Assembly: GCA_004794785.1 (NCBI GenBank)
Contig: SJOL01006421.1
Span: 814,213-878,212 of the forward strand
Direction of reading: 5' to 3'
Source: Opisthorchis felineus
Taxonomy: Eukaryota > Platyhelminthes > Trematoda > Opisthorchiida > Opisthorchiidae
DNA length: 64,000 nt
Shown: piece by piece, positions 62,901 to 64,000 of the stretch
Layout: each line of letters starts with the position of its first letter
Numbering within the stretch: position 1 is the stretch's first letter
Position numbers and translations under genes: made by a program
The notes under the pieces: generated by a model
What the model was told of the DNA's origin: nothing
The model's input: only the letters and a program-made list of their open reading frames with translations
Database searches by the model: none

Positions 62901-64000
62901 CGTTCGCTTGTTTGCCCGTCTACCTGCATTGCTTGCCCACTCGTTTCTCCCGTGTATGCGTAATTTTTGGATTGTTCTTTTTTCTCATCCCATTACAAAT
63001 ATATGTCTTGCAGCCTCGATCGTCTCTCAGATCGCCTAGATTCACCTCAGATATTTTAGATCAGCCGAGCGGATTGAGAACCACGTTCGACGCACCTCGT
63101 TTTGACCCATCAACACCCACACCTCTAAGTGATGGTGATCTCGTTCCTGCTATGAGTCTATCCTTTGTACGTTACCAGCGTATGCCCAAGTTACCCACTG
63201 TGCATGAACGGCAGCCCTCATGGCCCACCCGATTCATTACTTTGGAAACTGCCATTAAACGTGGGTGGTTGGATCCAATTAGCGGACAGCTGTACACACA
63301 GAGCGGCCGATCGAGCAAACTAACCTTGATGGATGCTGTGGAACAAGGTATGCTAGACCCAATGCAGATATTGGTTCGTGTAGTTCAACCAATGGAGACT
63401 GATGTACCCGATCAAGCTTTGTACAGTGATCAACCGGTGATGTACTACTATAGCCTGGCGGTGGTTTTAGACGCATTGGTGACCATGTCACACGCTACAG
63501 ATAATCCAAAGCCCTTACAGCTATGGAATAGGAAACTGCTTACTATGTTACTTCAGGCAGCAAGCTCCTCGCCACTGATGAGCACAGGAGGCAAAATGGA
63601 AATAATCCAACAACATACCCTTACCCAGACGGACTACAATCAACTACAGACATTGTTCGTCCAGACAGAGCCCACAACTGAACAAGAAACCATTGACGTG
63701 ATCACCCCACAACAGAATCTGCGCACAAGAATAAGAACCGTCCAACAACTGCTAGAACATCAGCATACTGAAGACAGAATAGCGGTGATTCACGAACAGC
63801 GACAAATAACAATTCGCGATGCCCTTAGTAACCAGCTACTCCAACTCAGTACTCCGATAATCGAACAAACAGACTCAGACAACATCCCAACAGCTTACAC
63901 AGCACTCCGCGAAAACATTGAACTCGCAGTAATCAGAAATAACACACCAACCAAACAAATCACAACACAACAGCACGTTACCCCAAGGACAAATATGCAC
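8707..64000 (+). CDS. Spectraplakin (Shot/dystonin/MACF1-like), internal part of a multi-exon gene
   Basis: This entry spans the whole gene part; the exons follow as separate entries. Joined, they give about 3,072 codons with no stop, and the splice phase matches at every junction. Domain order is CH2 (residues about 1-120 of the joined product), plakin domain of spectrin repeats (about 120-1300) interrupted by an SH3-like segment (about 710-800), then plakin repeats (about 1330-3072). This order is that of spectraplakins and plectin. Known family members tie F-actin (CH1-CH2) to microtubules and to junctions or intermediate filaments in the cytoplasm. CH1 must lie upstream of the window and the 3' end lies beyond it. 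Flatworm spectraplakin is preferred over plectin because invertebrate genomes normally carry the former; the rod, EF-hand and GAR domains that would settle this are outside. Exon limits come from reading frame, GT/AG sites and remembered family similarity, not from transcripts. Confidence 0.9.
11820..12020 (+). repeat. Tandem repeat of about 68-69 bp, three units, in LINE 5' region
   Basis: Units start at 11820, 11888 and 11957. Each begins GGTTAGAC or GGTTCAGAC, then has a GAGTC block, a GGCTCC-like block and an AACC-rich end. Units are diverged, so the duplication is old or under relaxed constraint. Confidence 0.75.
12209..13080 (+). pseudogene. LINE endonuclease domain, frameshifted
   Basis: An N-terminal motif (IAALNVRTL) is seen at about 12215-12241 in one frame. 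Downstream similarity moves to another frame ([19 protein letters not shown]). The stretch [20 protein letters not shown] follows near 12615-12675, then [17 protein letters not shown] from 12736, and the catalytic-type end LDSDHPIV at 12969-12992 in a third frame. These correspond to blocks of an apurinic-like endonuclease that nicks target DNA to prime reverse transcription. The frame changes show the gene is dead. Confidence 0.75.
13640..14816 (+). pseudogene. LINE reverse transcriptase, mostly open
   Basis: An open frame from 13725 to the stop at 14814-14816 carries the RT blocks in order: [11 protein letters not shown], then [17 protein letters not shown] (motif A, about 14046-14096), [16 protein letters not shown] (motif B, about 14217-14265) and YADD (14355-14366, catalytic aspartates present). 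It would copy its own RNA into DNA at a nicked target. Recognisable coding begins upstream of 13725 in another frame. A premature TAG interrupts the protein after CLRSICQV, and homology continues past it. Confidence 0.9.
14817..15180 (+). pseudogene. LINE C-terminal region, broken
   Basis: Past the TAG the same kind of protein continues ([16 protein letters not shown]), then after frame changes come RLRWLG, the run [14 protein letters not shown] near 15072-15113 and SQWRSC near 15146. The same C-terminal pattern recurs at 32130-32260 and 38540-38830, which confirms it as a repeat-family feature. Confidence 0.8.
15817..16014 (-). mobile_element. tRNA-derived SINE, copy 1
   Basis: On the minus strand a tRNA-like head (GATGGCTCAGTTGTTAGAGC as A box, GGTTCGAACC as B box) is followed by a non-tRNA body shared with copies at 17806 and 30361, ending in TTACAGCT. 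The flanks TTTATAAATAA (15806-15816) and TTTGTAAATAA (16015-16025) match at 10 of 11 positions and look like an aged target-site duplication. The boxes would recruit RNA polymerase III; movement would depend on a LINE. Confidence 0.85.
16609..16724 (+). CDS. Spectraplakin exon: second part of CH2 domain
   Basis: It begins after CTCAACAG with one base completing the arginine codon and ends GAAG|GTAACT in phase 1. Residues RPELVDFHL and [13 protein letters not shown] continue the CH2 fold begun at 8707. The fit of phase and homology across 7.7 kb supports both exons. Confidence 0.9.
17806..17990 (+). mobile_element. tRNA-derived SINE, copy 2, with intact target-site duplication
   Basis: The A box lies near 17817-17827 and the B box GGTTCGAACC at 17861-17870, followed by the family body (CTGTCTAGGCTTGGGCAACC and so on) and the TACAGCT end. 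The 14 bases TACACACACTTGCG occur at 17792-17805 and again at 17991-18004. This perfect direct repeat marks a relatively recent retroposition into a CA-rich site. Confidence 0.93.
18503..18522. repeat. (CTTA)n microsatellite
   Basis: About five units of CTTA occur in tandem within an intron. Confidence 0.85.
20096..20496 (+). CDS. Spectraplakin exon: end of CH2 and first plakin-domain helices
   Basis: It starts after GTGTTCCAG with two bases completing an aspartate codon and ends CTAAAG|GTTTGT in phase 0. [13 protein letters not shown] closes the CH2 domain. Residues from about [15 protein letters not shown] to [12 protein letters not shown] are helical and match the start of the plakin domain. 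An acidic-poor, proline-containing linker lies between. Length is 134 codons including the split one. Confidence 0.9.
20596..20817 (+). CDS. Spectraplakin exon: plakin-domain spectrin repeat
   Basis: It is bounded by CGTTTTAG and GAA|GTAAGT, with 74 codons in phase 0. It follows the previous exon after a 99-base intron that contains stops. Residues [20 protein letters not shown] and the following arginine/glutamate-rich helix match the second segment of the plakin domain in MACF1-type proteins. Confidence 0.9.
21173..21336 (+). CDS. Spectraplakin exon: plakin-domain spectrin repeat
   Basis: The acceptor is CCAAAG and the donor GA|GTGAGT, leaving two bases. It encodes [19 protein letters not shown] and [15 protein letters not shown], which align by eye with a conserved spectrin-repeat helix pair. 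An in-frame TAA upstream excludes a longer exon. The leftover GA joins T of the block at 29138 to give aspartate. Confidence 0.85.
24302..24388 (+). repeat. Diverged single copy of the 29653-29869 palindrome arm
   Basis: Starting GCACTGACGATGTCTTCTCG, it aligns with one arm of the palindrome (GCACTGATGATGTCTCCTCG onward) through GAACAGATTAACAGCCAGAT at roughly three quarters identity by eye. It is present in one orientation only, so the inverted form at 29653 is secondary. The origin family is not identified. Confidence 0.7.
25020..25290 (-). pseudogene. Possible decayed LINE RT fragment
   Basis: The minus strand encodes [11 protein letters not shown] followed by a stretch with [12 protein letters not shown], faintly like the region around motif A of LINE reverse transcriptases. 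No YADD box or second block is visible. This may be chance. Confidence 0.25.
26190..26400 (+). mobile_element. RTE-like LINE 3' region fragment
   Basis: It includes GTAGCAGCTGGAACCAACCT, TGGTACATGGTTCAAGCTGA and CAAACTGAAATGAACCG-like stretches, matching 15280-15350 of the LINE (GTAGCTGCTGGAACCAATGT, TGGTACACGGTTTATAGCTG). It is 5'-truncated and non-coding. Confidence 0.7.
28195..28400 (+). mobile_element. Second tRNA-derived repeat family, copy A
   Basis: The head GGCCGAACGACCGTGTTCAA and a B-box-like GAGTTCGAAACC precede a body with GATGATTCCCAGTAAATAAT, CACACTGCCTGTCGACTTTT and CAGCACGGATCAG. The body matches 31290-31400 and partly 48800-48850. It differs from the first SINE family in head and body. 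Confidence 0.55.
29138..29397 (+). CDS. Spectraplakin exon(s): plakin-domain linker and next spectrin repeat
   Basis: The block starts after CATATAG with one base completing aspartate. It encodes [20 protein letters not shown], then [17 protein letters not shown], a typical spectrin-repeat helix, and ends CCAAG|GCAAGT in phase 1. The end uses a GC donor with otherwise perfect consensus. Bases 29241-29294 have splice-like ends (CAG|GTCAGC ... TTGCCAG) but are 54 bases long, in frame and free of stops. They could be a tiny intron or coding sequence. In relatives this is a linker of variable length, so homology does not decide it. Confidence 0.85.
29398..29972 (+). other. Intron with GC donor, containing the palindrome
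   Basis: The 5' end is AAG|GCAAGT and the 3' end CCTCTCAG, so this is a GC-AG intron. Besides the palindrome I see nothing else. An RNA of this intron could fold the arms into a 106-bp duplex. Confidence 0.8.
29653..29869. repeat. Perfect inverted repeat, 106-nt arms with 5-nt spacer
   Basis: Left arm 29653-29758 and right arm 29764-29869 are exact reverse complements, separated by five bases. The pairing sum of 59522 holds across the whole arm and fails just outside it. It sits in the intron between the 29138-29397 and 29973-30067 exons. Each arm carries CTGATGA ... GAAAC, a hammerhead-like core (29778-29784 and 29804-29808 on the plus strand). A diverged single arm exists at 24302-24388. 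It could be a tail-to-tail double insertion, a palindromic element or an assembly artefact. Confidence 0.95.
29973..30067 (+). CDS. Spectraplakin exon: plakin-domain spectrin repeat
   Basis: It begins after CCTCTCAG with two bases completing glycine and ends TTGAAG|GTATGT in phase 0. Residues [15 protein letters not shown] and [12 protein letters not shown] match the helix after the conserved WID segment in the previous block. Confidence 0.9.
30361..30546 (+). mobile_element. tRNA-derived SINE, copy 3, with target-site duplication
   Basis: The A box GATGGCTCAGTAGTTAGAGC and the B box GGTTCGAACC (30412-30421) precede the family body, which ends TTACAGCTTGACGATTGACG. The 11 bases ATCTACTTATG occur at 30350-30360 and 30547-30557, giving a perfect target-site duplication. 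Orientation is the same as the gene. Confidence 0.92.
30990..31060 (-). mobile_element. Second tRNA-derived repeat family, head fragment
   Basis: The minus strand reads GGCCGAACGGTTAAGTGTTC, close to the head of the copy at 28195 (GGCCGAACGACCGTGTTCAA). The body is absent here. Confidence 0.45.
31240..31400 (+). mobile_element. Second tRNA-derived repeat family, copy B
   Basis: GATGATTCCCAACAAGGATA, TACACAGTGCTTCTCGGCTT and TTCAGCATAGGTCAG align with the body at 28290-28345. The end around AATCTTCTCGCCACCATTAG also matches the 28195 copy. The head is missing or heavily diverged. Confidence 0.55.
32090..32487 (+). mobile_element. RTE-like LINE 3' end with (GAT)n tail
   Basis: The C-terminal coding pattern is visible at about 32165-32260 ([20 protein letters not shown], then SRSQ.RSC). 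The 3' untranslated part follows, then a tail of GAT units at 32448-32485 with one CTG interruption. It is 5'-truncated, in the same orientation as the gene. Confidence 0.8.
33430..33507 (+). CDS. Spectraplakin exon: short plakin-domain exon
   Basis: It is bounded by CTCTTTCAG and CTA|GTTAGT, with 26 codons in phase 0. Residues [20 protein letters not shown] match the start of a spectrin repeat that continues in the 35147 exon. Both ends are phase 0. Confidence 0.85.
33508..35146 (+). other. Intron (1.6 kb), nothing recognised
   Basis: I see no repeat family, exon or RNA gene here; the short ORFs have no family features. Confidence 0.7.
35147..35311 (+). CDS. Spectraplakin exon: plakin-domain spectrin repeat
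   Basis: It is bounded by CCCACACAG and TTGCAG|GTGGGT, with 55 codons in phase 0. [20 protein letters not shown] and VHRDWSRP are strongly like the plakin-domain repeat in which a helix ends LIWLNEKEE and is followed by a DWS motif. Confidence 0.92.
35312..36309 (+). other. Intron (1.0 kb) with LINE tail
   Basis: It contains the LINE 3' tail at 35580-35640. Nothing else is recognised. Confidence 0.75.
35580..35640 (+). mobile_element. RTE-like LINE 3' tail module
   Basis: GGCAGTGAAGCATCGGTGTT, then GAACACTGATG and CATGCTGTCGATGATGAT. CATCGGTG and CACTGATG can form an 8-bp hairpin with a 5-base loop (one G-T pair). Almost nothing of the LINE remains upstream. Confidence 0.75.
36310..36414 (+). 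CDS. Spectraplakin exon: plakin-domain spectrin repeat
   Basis: It is bounded by CATTTTTAG and ATACAG|GTGCGT, with 35 codons in phase 0. It starts [17 protein letters not shown] and ends NHPASDLIQ. The NHPA motif is shared with family members at the same place. Confidence 0.9.
36415..37874 (+). other. Intron (1.5 kb) with truncated SINE
   Basis: It contains the SINE at 36989-37130. I recognise nothing else. Confidence 0.75.
36989..37130 (-). mobile_element. tRNA-derived SINE, copy 4, truncated head
   Basis: The minus strand carries the B box GGTTCGAACCC and the family body down to ACACCCTTTCGG reversed, but the A box is lost (replaced by unrelated sequence beyond 37130). It is more diverged than copies 2 and 3, so older. 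No target-site duplication was found. Confidence 0.8.
37875..38099 (+). CDS. Spectraplakin exon: plakin-domain spectrin repeat
   Basis: It is bounded by TCTTCATAG and CTGCAG|GTGAGT, with 75 codons in phase 0. [15 protein letters not shown] matches the conserved QWSWILQL-type helix; later residues [11 protein letters not shown] lead into the repeat that carries the SH3 insertion. Confidence 0.93.
38100..39385 (+). other. Intron (1.3 kb) with LINE 3' end
   Basis: It is mostly occupied by the LINE fragment at 38540-39055. Bases 38100-38539 and 39056-39385 show nothing I can name. Confidence 0.75.
38540..39055 (+). mobile_element. RTE-like LINE 3' end, coding remnant plus full 3' tail
   Basis: It encodes [14 protein letters not shown] and, after stops, [13 protein letters not shown], the C-terminal pattern seen at 14817-15180. 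A 3' untranslated part follows, then the hairpin module (GTGAAGCATCCGTGTC, about 38997-39012) and GATGATGATGGTGATG. It shows coding end, hairpin and tail in one piece, which ties the isolated tails to this LINE family. Confidence 0.85.
39386..39700 (+). CDS. Spectraplakin exon: plakin-domain repeat and first part of SH3-like segment
   Basis: It is bounded by CTGTCAAG and TCGAAT|GTGAGT, with 105 codons in phase 0. The N-terminal helix ([16 protein letters not shown]) closes the preceding repeat. RVRPLCCF and [13 protein letters not shown] then fit the first strands of the SH3 domain that plakins carry inside their fifth repeat. A longer-than-usual insert (about 25 residues with FDKPNTTYQ) lies between those strands. 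Confidence 0.85.
39946..40185 (+). CDS. Spectraplakin exon: end of SH3-like segment and next helix
   Basis: It is bounded by CTCTACCAG and GCAAAG|GTTAGC, with 80 codons in phase 0. [17 protein letters not shown] matches the last SH3 strands (family pattern: ..VPSVCFTVPPP). The helix [19 protein letters not shown] resumes the spectrin repeat. Confidence 0.88.
40284..40571 (+). CDS. Spectraplakin exon: plakin-domain spectrin repeat
   Basis: It is bounded by CTTCACAG and CATAAA|GTTAGT, with 96 codons in phase 0, 98 bases after the preceding exon. [14 protein letters not shown] and [20 protein letters not shown] are long amphipathic helices typical of spectrin repeats. Confidence 0.9.
41320..41720 (+). 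pseudogene. Decayed CR1/Jockey-type LINE RT fragment
   Basis: [18 protein letters not shown] in one frame is followed, after a frameshift, by [17 protein letters not shown] and [12 protein letters not shown]. This order (NKSxGPD..xPxxLK, then GxxPxxWR..., then F..YRPIxLTS) is the N-terminal RT region of CR1/Jockey-type LINEs and differs from the RTE-like element at 11285. Motifs A to C are gone. Confidence 0.65.
42225..42290 (+). mobile_element. RTE-like LINE 3' tail module with (GAT)n
   Basis: GGCAGCGAAGCATCGGTGTT, GAACACTGATGTCATGCTGT, then six GAT-type units. It is nearly identical to the module at 35580 and has no LINE sequence upstream that I can see. Confidence 0.78.
44490..44710. other. 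GC-rich block of unknown nature
   Basis: The block is clearly more GC-rich than its surroundings, with GGACCGGCCAGCGGTCCG as an imperfect palindrome near 44588 and a CCAATCAGAGC motif near 44565. It has no protein similarity I recognise. It may be an end of a mobile element. Confidence 0.3.
45071..45436 (+). CDS. Spectraplakin exon: plakin-domain spectrin repeat
   Basis: It is bounded by CTCCATCAG and CTCAAG|GTAAGG, with 122 codons in phase 0. [20 protein letters not shown] and [20 protein letters not shown] are spectrin-repeat helices. The exon begins and ends at phase 0. Confidence 0.9.
45437..45969 (+). other. Intron (0.5 kb), nothing recognised
   Basis: It is pyrimidine-rich with no repeat or exon signal that I can support. 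Confidence 0.75.
45970..46187 (+). CDS. Spectraplakin exon: plakin-domain spectrin repeat
   Basis: It starts after CCACCTAG in phase 0 and ends CTGGA|GTGAGT, leaving two bases. [19 protein letters not shown] and [16 protein letters not shown] are helical and match the penultimate part of the plakin domain. The frame hits a stop just beyond the donor. Confidence 0.88.
46188..47184 (+). other. Intron (1.0 kb), nothing recognised
   Basis: A 59-base open stretch at 46840-46898 has an acceptor and a donor but does not fit the phase of the next exon, so I do not call it an exon. Confidence 0.7.
47185..47452 (+). CDS. Spectraplakin exon: plakin-domain spectrin repeat
   Basis: It begins after TGTGTTAAAG with one base completing glutamate and ends CTAACT|GTAAGC in phase 0. 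[20 protein letters not shown] matches the family segment with LERDDLHES. I chose this acceptor over the CATCAG at 47257 because it restores the phase (2 + 268 bases = 90 codons) and includes the DDLLHQ homology. Confidence 0.85.
47731..47931 (+). CDS. Spectraplakin exon: last plakin-domain helices
   Basis: It is bounded by CTCCCTTCAG and TATAAT|GTGAGT, with 67 codons in phase 0. [14 protein letters not shown] and [15 protein letters not shown] resemble the end of the plakin domain, just before the plakin-repeat region. Confidence 0.87.
47932..49168 (+). other. Intron (1.2 kb) with tRNA-derived repeat fragment
   Basis: It contains a diverged copy of the second tRNA-derived family at 48730-48870. 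Nothing else is recognised. Confidence 0.7.
48730..48870 (+). mobile_element. Second tRNA-derived repeat family, diverged copy C
   Basis: A B-box-like CGGGTTCGACTC and the body stretches TTCCAACAAGGATTAAAC and TTACAGTGGTCCTTGGCTCT match the copy at 31240. It is the most diverged copy. Confidence 0.4.
49169..51523 (+). CDS. Spectraplakin giant exon: plakin repeats, block 1
   Basis: This 785-codon exon is bounded by CGATTCAG and CCACCG|GTAAGT, phase 0 at both ends. About 140 residues of linker and repeat onset come first. Many plakin-repeat units of about 38 residues follow, each with an (S/T)xxEAIxxGLx helix: for example [97 protein letters not shown] and [17 protein letters not shown]. In plectin and desmoplakin such repeats pack into globules that bind intermediate filaments. 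Flatworms lack vertebrate-type desmosomes, so the partner here is unknown. The frame stays open to 51841, but that extension has no repeat signal. Confidence 0.93.
51524..53051 (+). other. Intron (1.5 kb), nothing recognised
   Basis: This phase-0 intron contains a 155-codon ORF at 51884-52351 with no repeat or family signal, which I regard as chance. Confidence 0.7.
53052..53822 (+). CDS. Spectraplakin exon: plakin repeats, block 2
   Basis: It is bounded by TTTTGTTCAG and CTGAAG|GTAGGC, with 257 codons, phase 0 at both ends. About eight plakin-repeat helices are visible: [84 protein letters not shown] and [11 protein letters not shown]. The openings [12 protein letters not shown] and [11 protein letters not shown] are the classical (I/V)DPxTG start of units. 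The exon could be skipped without changing frame. Confidence 0.93.
53823..58522 (+). other. Intron (4.7 kb) with LINE tail
   Basis: It contains a minus-strand LINE tail at 55570-55645. ORFs at 54212, 56855 and 57331 (148 codons) lack plakin-repeat or other family signals. I see no exon that would fit phase 0. Confidence 0.7.
55570..55645 (-). mobile_element. RTE-like LINE 3' tail module, inverted
   Basis: The minus strand reads GCCGAAGCATCAGTGTTTGA, then ATACCGATG and GATGATGATC with further GAT/GGT units. It is the 3' module of 35580, diverged, in the orientation opposite to the gene. Confidence 0.6.
58523..59755 (+). CDS. Spectraplakin exon: basic Ser-rich linker and plakin repeats, block 3
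   Basis: It is bounded by GACATTTAG and GCCCCA|GTAAGT, with 411 codons, phase 0 at both ends. The first 75 residues or so are serine- and arginine/lysine-rich with two basic clusters (GRKRPPSP and IKKRP), unlike the rest of the region. Plakin repeats follow: [57 protein letters not shown] and [13 protein letters not shown]. The stretch between about 59390 and 59600 ([16 protein letters not shown]) is repeat-poor and proline-rich. Confidence 0.92.
59756..63013 (+). other. Intron (3.3 kb), nothing recognised
   Basis: This phase-0 intron is pyrimidine-rich near the 3' end. I see no repeat family or exon. A minus-strand CAG-rich spot near 60210-60240 gives a short poly-Q ORF that I regard as chance. 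Confidence 0.7.
63014..64000 (+). CDS. Spectraplakin exon: plakin repeats, block 4 (open at window edge)
   Basis: It begins after GTCTTGCAG in phase 0 and stays open for 329 codons to the edge, so the exon is incomplete. A proline/serine-rich start ([15 protein letters not shown]) is followed by clear repeat helices [19 protein letters not shown] and [16 protein letters not shown]. From about 63480 the protein becomes rich in Q, T and N with few glycines ([15 protein letters not shown]), while repeat-like helices such as [13 protein letters not shown] persist. The DNA here is rich in A and C. It may continue as a divergent plakin-repeat array. Confidence 0.9.

Overview
The window is eukaryotic DNA with long introns, GT-AG splice sites, no operons and many decayed retroelements. 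The protein features, the RTE-like LINE with a (GAT)n tail and the tRNA-derived SINEs suggest a flatworm, most likely a digenean trematode. That taxonomic call is inference.

One protein-coding gene is recognisable, on the + strand. It is an internal part of a spectraplakin (Shot / dystonin / MACF1 family), a giant linker between actin, microtubules and intermediate filaments or junctions. I reconstruct 22 coding blocks between 8707 and the right edge (23 exons if an optional 54-nt intron is removed). They join in one open frame of about 3,072 codons, with splice phases matching at every junction. In order they encode: the second calponin-homology (CH2) domain (8707-16724 and the start of the 20096 exon); a plakin domain of spectrin repeats with an SH3-like insertion (20096-47931, SH3 at 39386-40185); and a plakin-repeat region in four exons (49169-51523, 53052-53822, 58523-59755, 63014-64000+). 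The last exon is still open at the window edge. The start codon, CH1, any rod and the C-terminal EF-hand/GAR domains are not in this window.

Region by region: 1-8706 holds no recognised exon. 8904-16608 is an intron containing an almost full-length but broken RTE-like LINE (about 11285-15370) and a SINE. 16725-20095 carries a SINE with a perfect 14-bp target-site duplication. 21337-29137 is the largest intron and holds LINE fragments, a SINE-like repeat and a diverged relative of the palindrome family. 29398-29972 contains a perfect inverted repeat (106-nt arms, 5-nt spacer) with a hammerhead-ribozyme-like core. 30068-45070 alternates spectrin-repeat exons with introns carrying SINEs, LINE 3' ends and a second type of LINE RT fragment. 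45071-64000 is the exon-rich end with the large plakin-repeat exons.

The less expected signals are the perfect palindrome, a conserved hairpin plus (GAT)n module marking scattered LINE 3' ends, a 68-69 bp tandem repeat in the LINE 5' region, and plakin-repeat exons that are all bounded by phase-0 introns and so could be skipped without a frameshift. I see no rRNA, true tRNA, CRISPR, promoter or poly(A) site that I can support.
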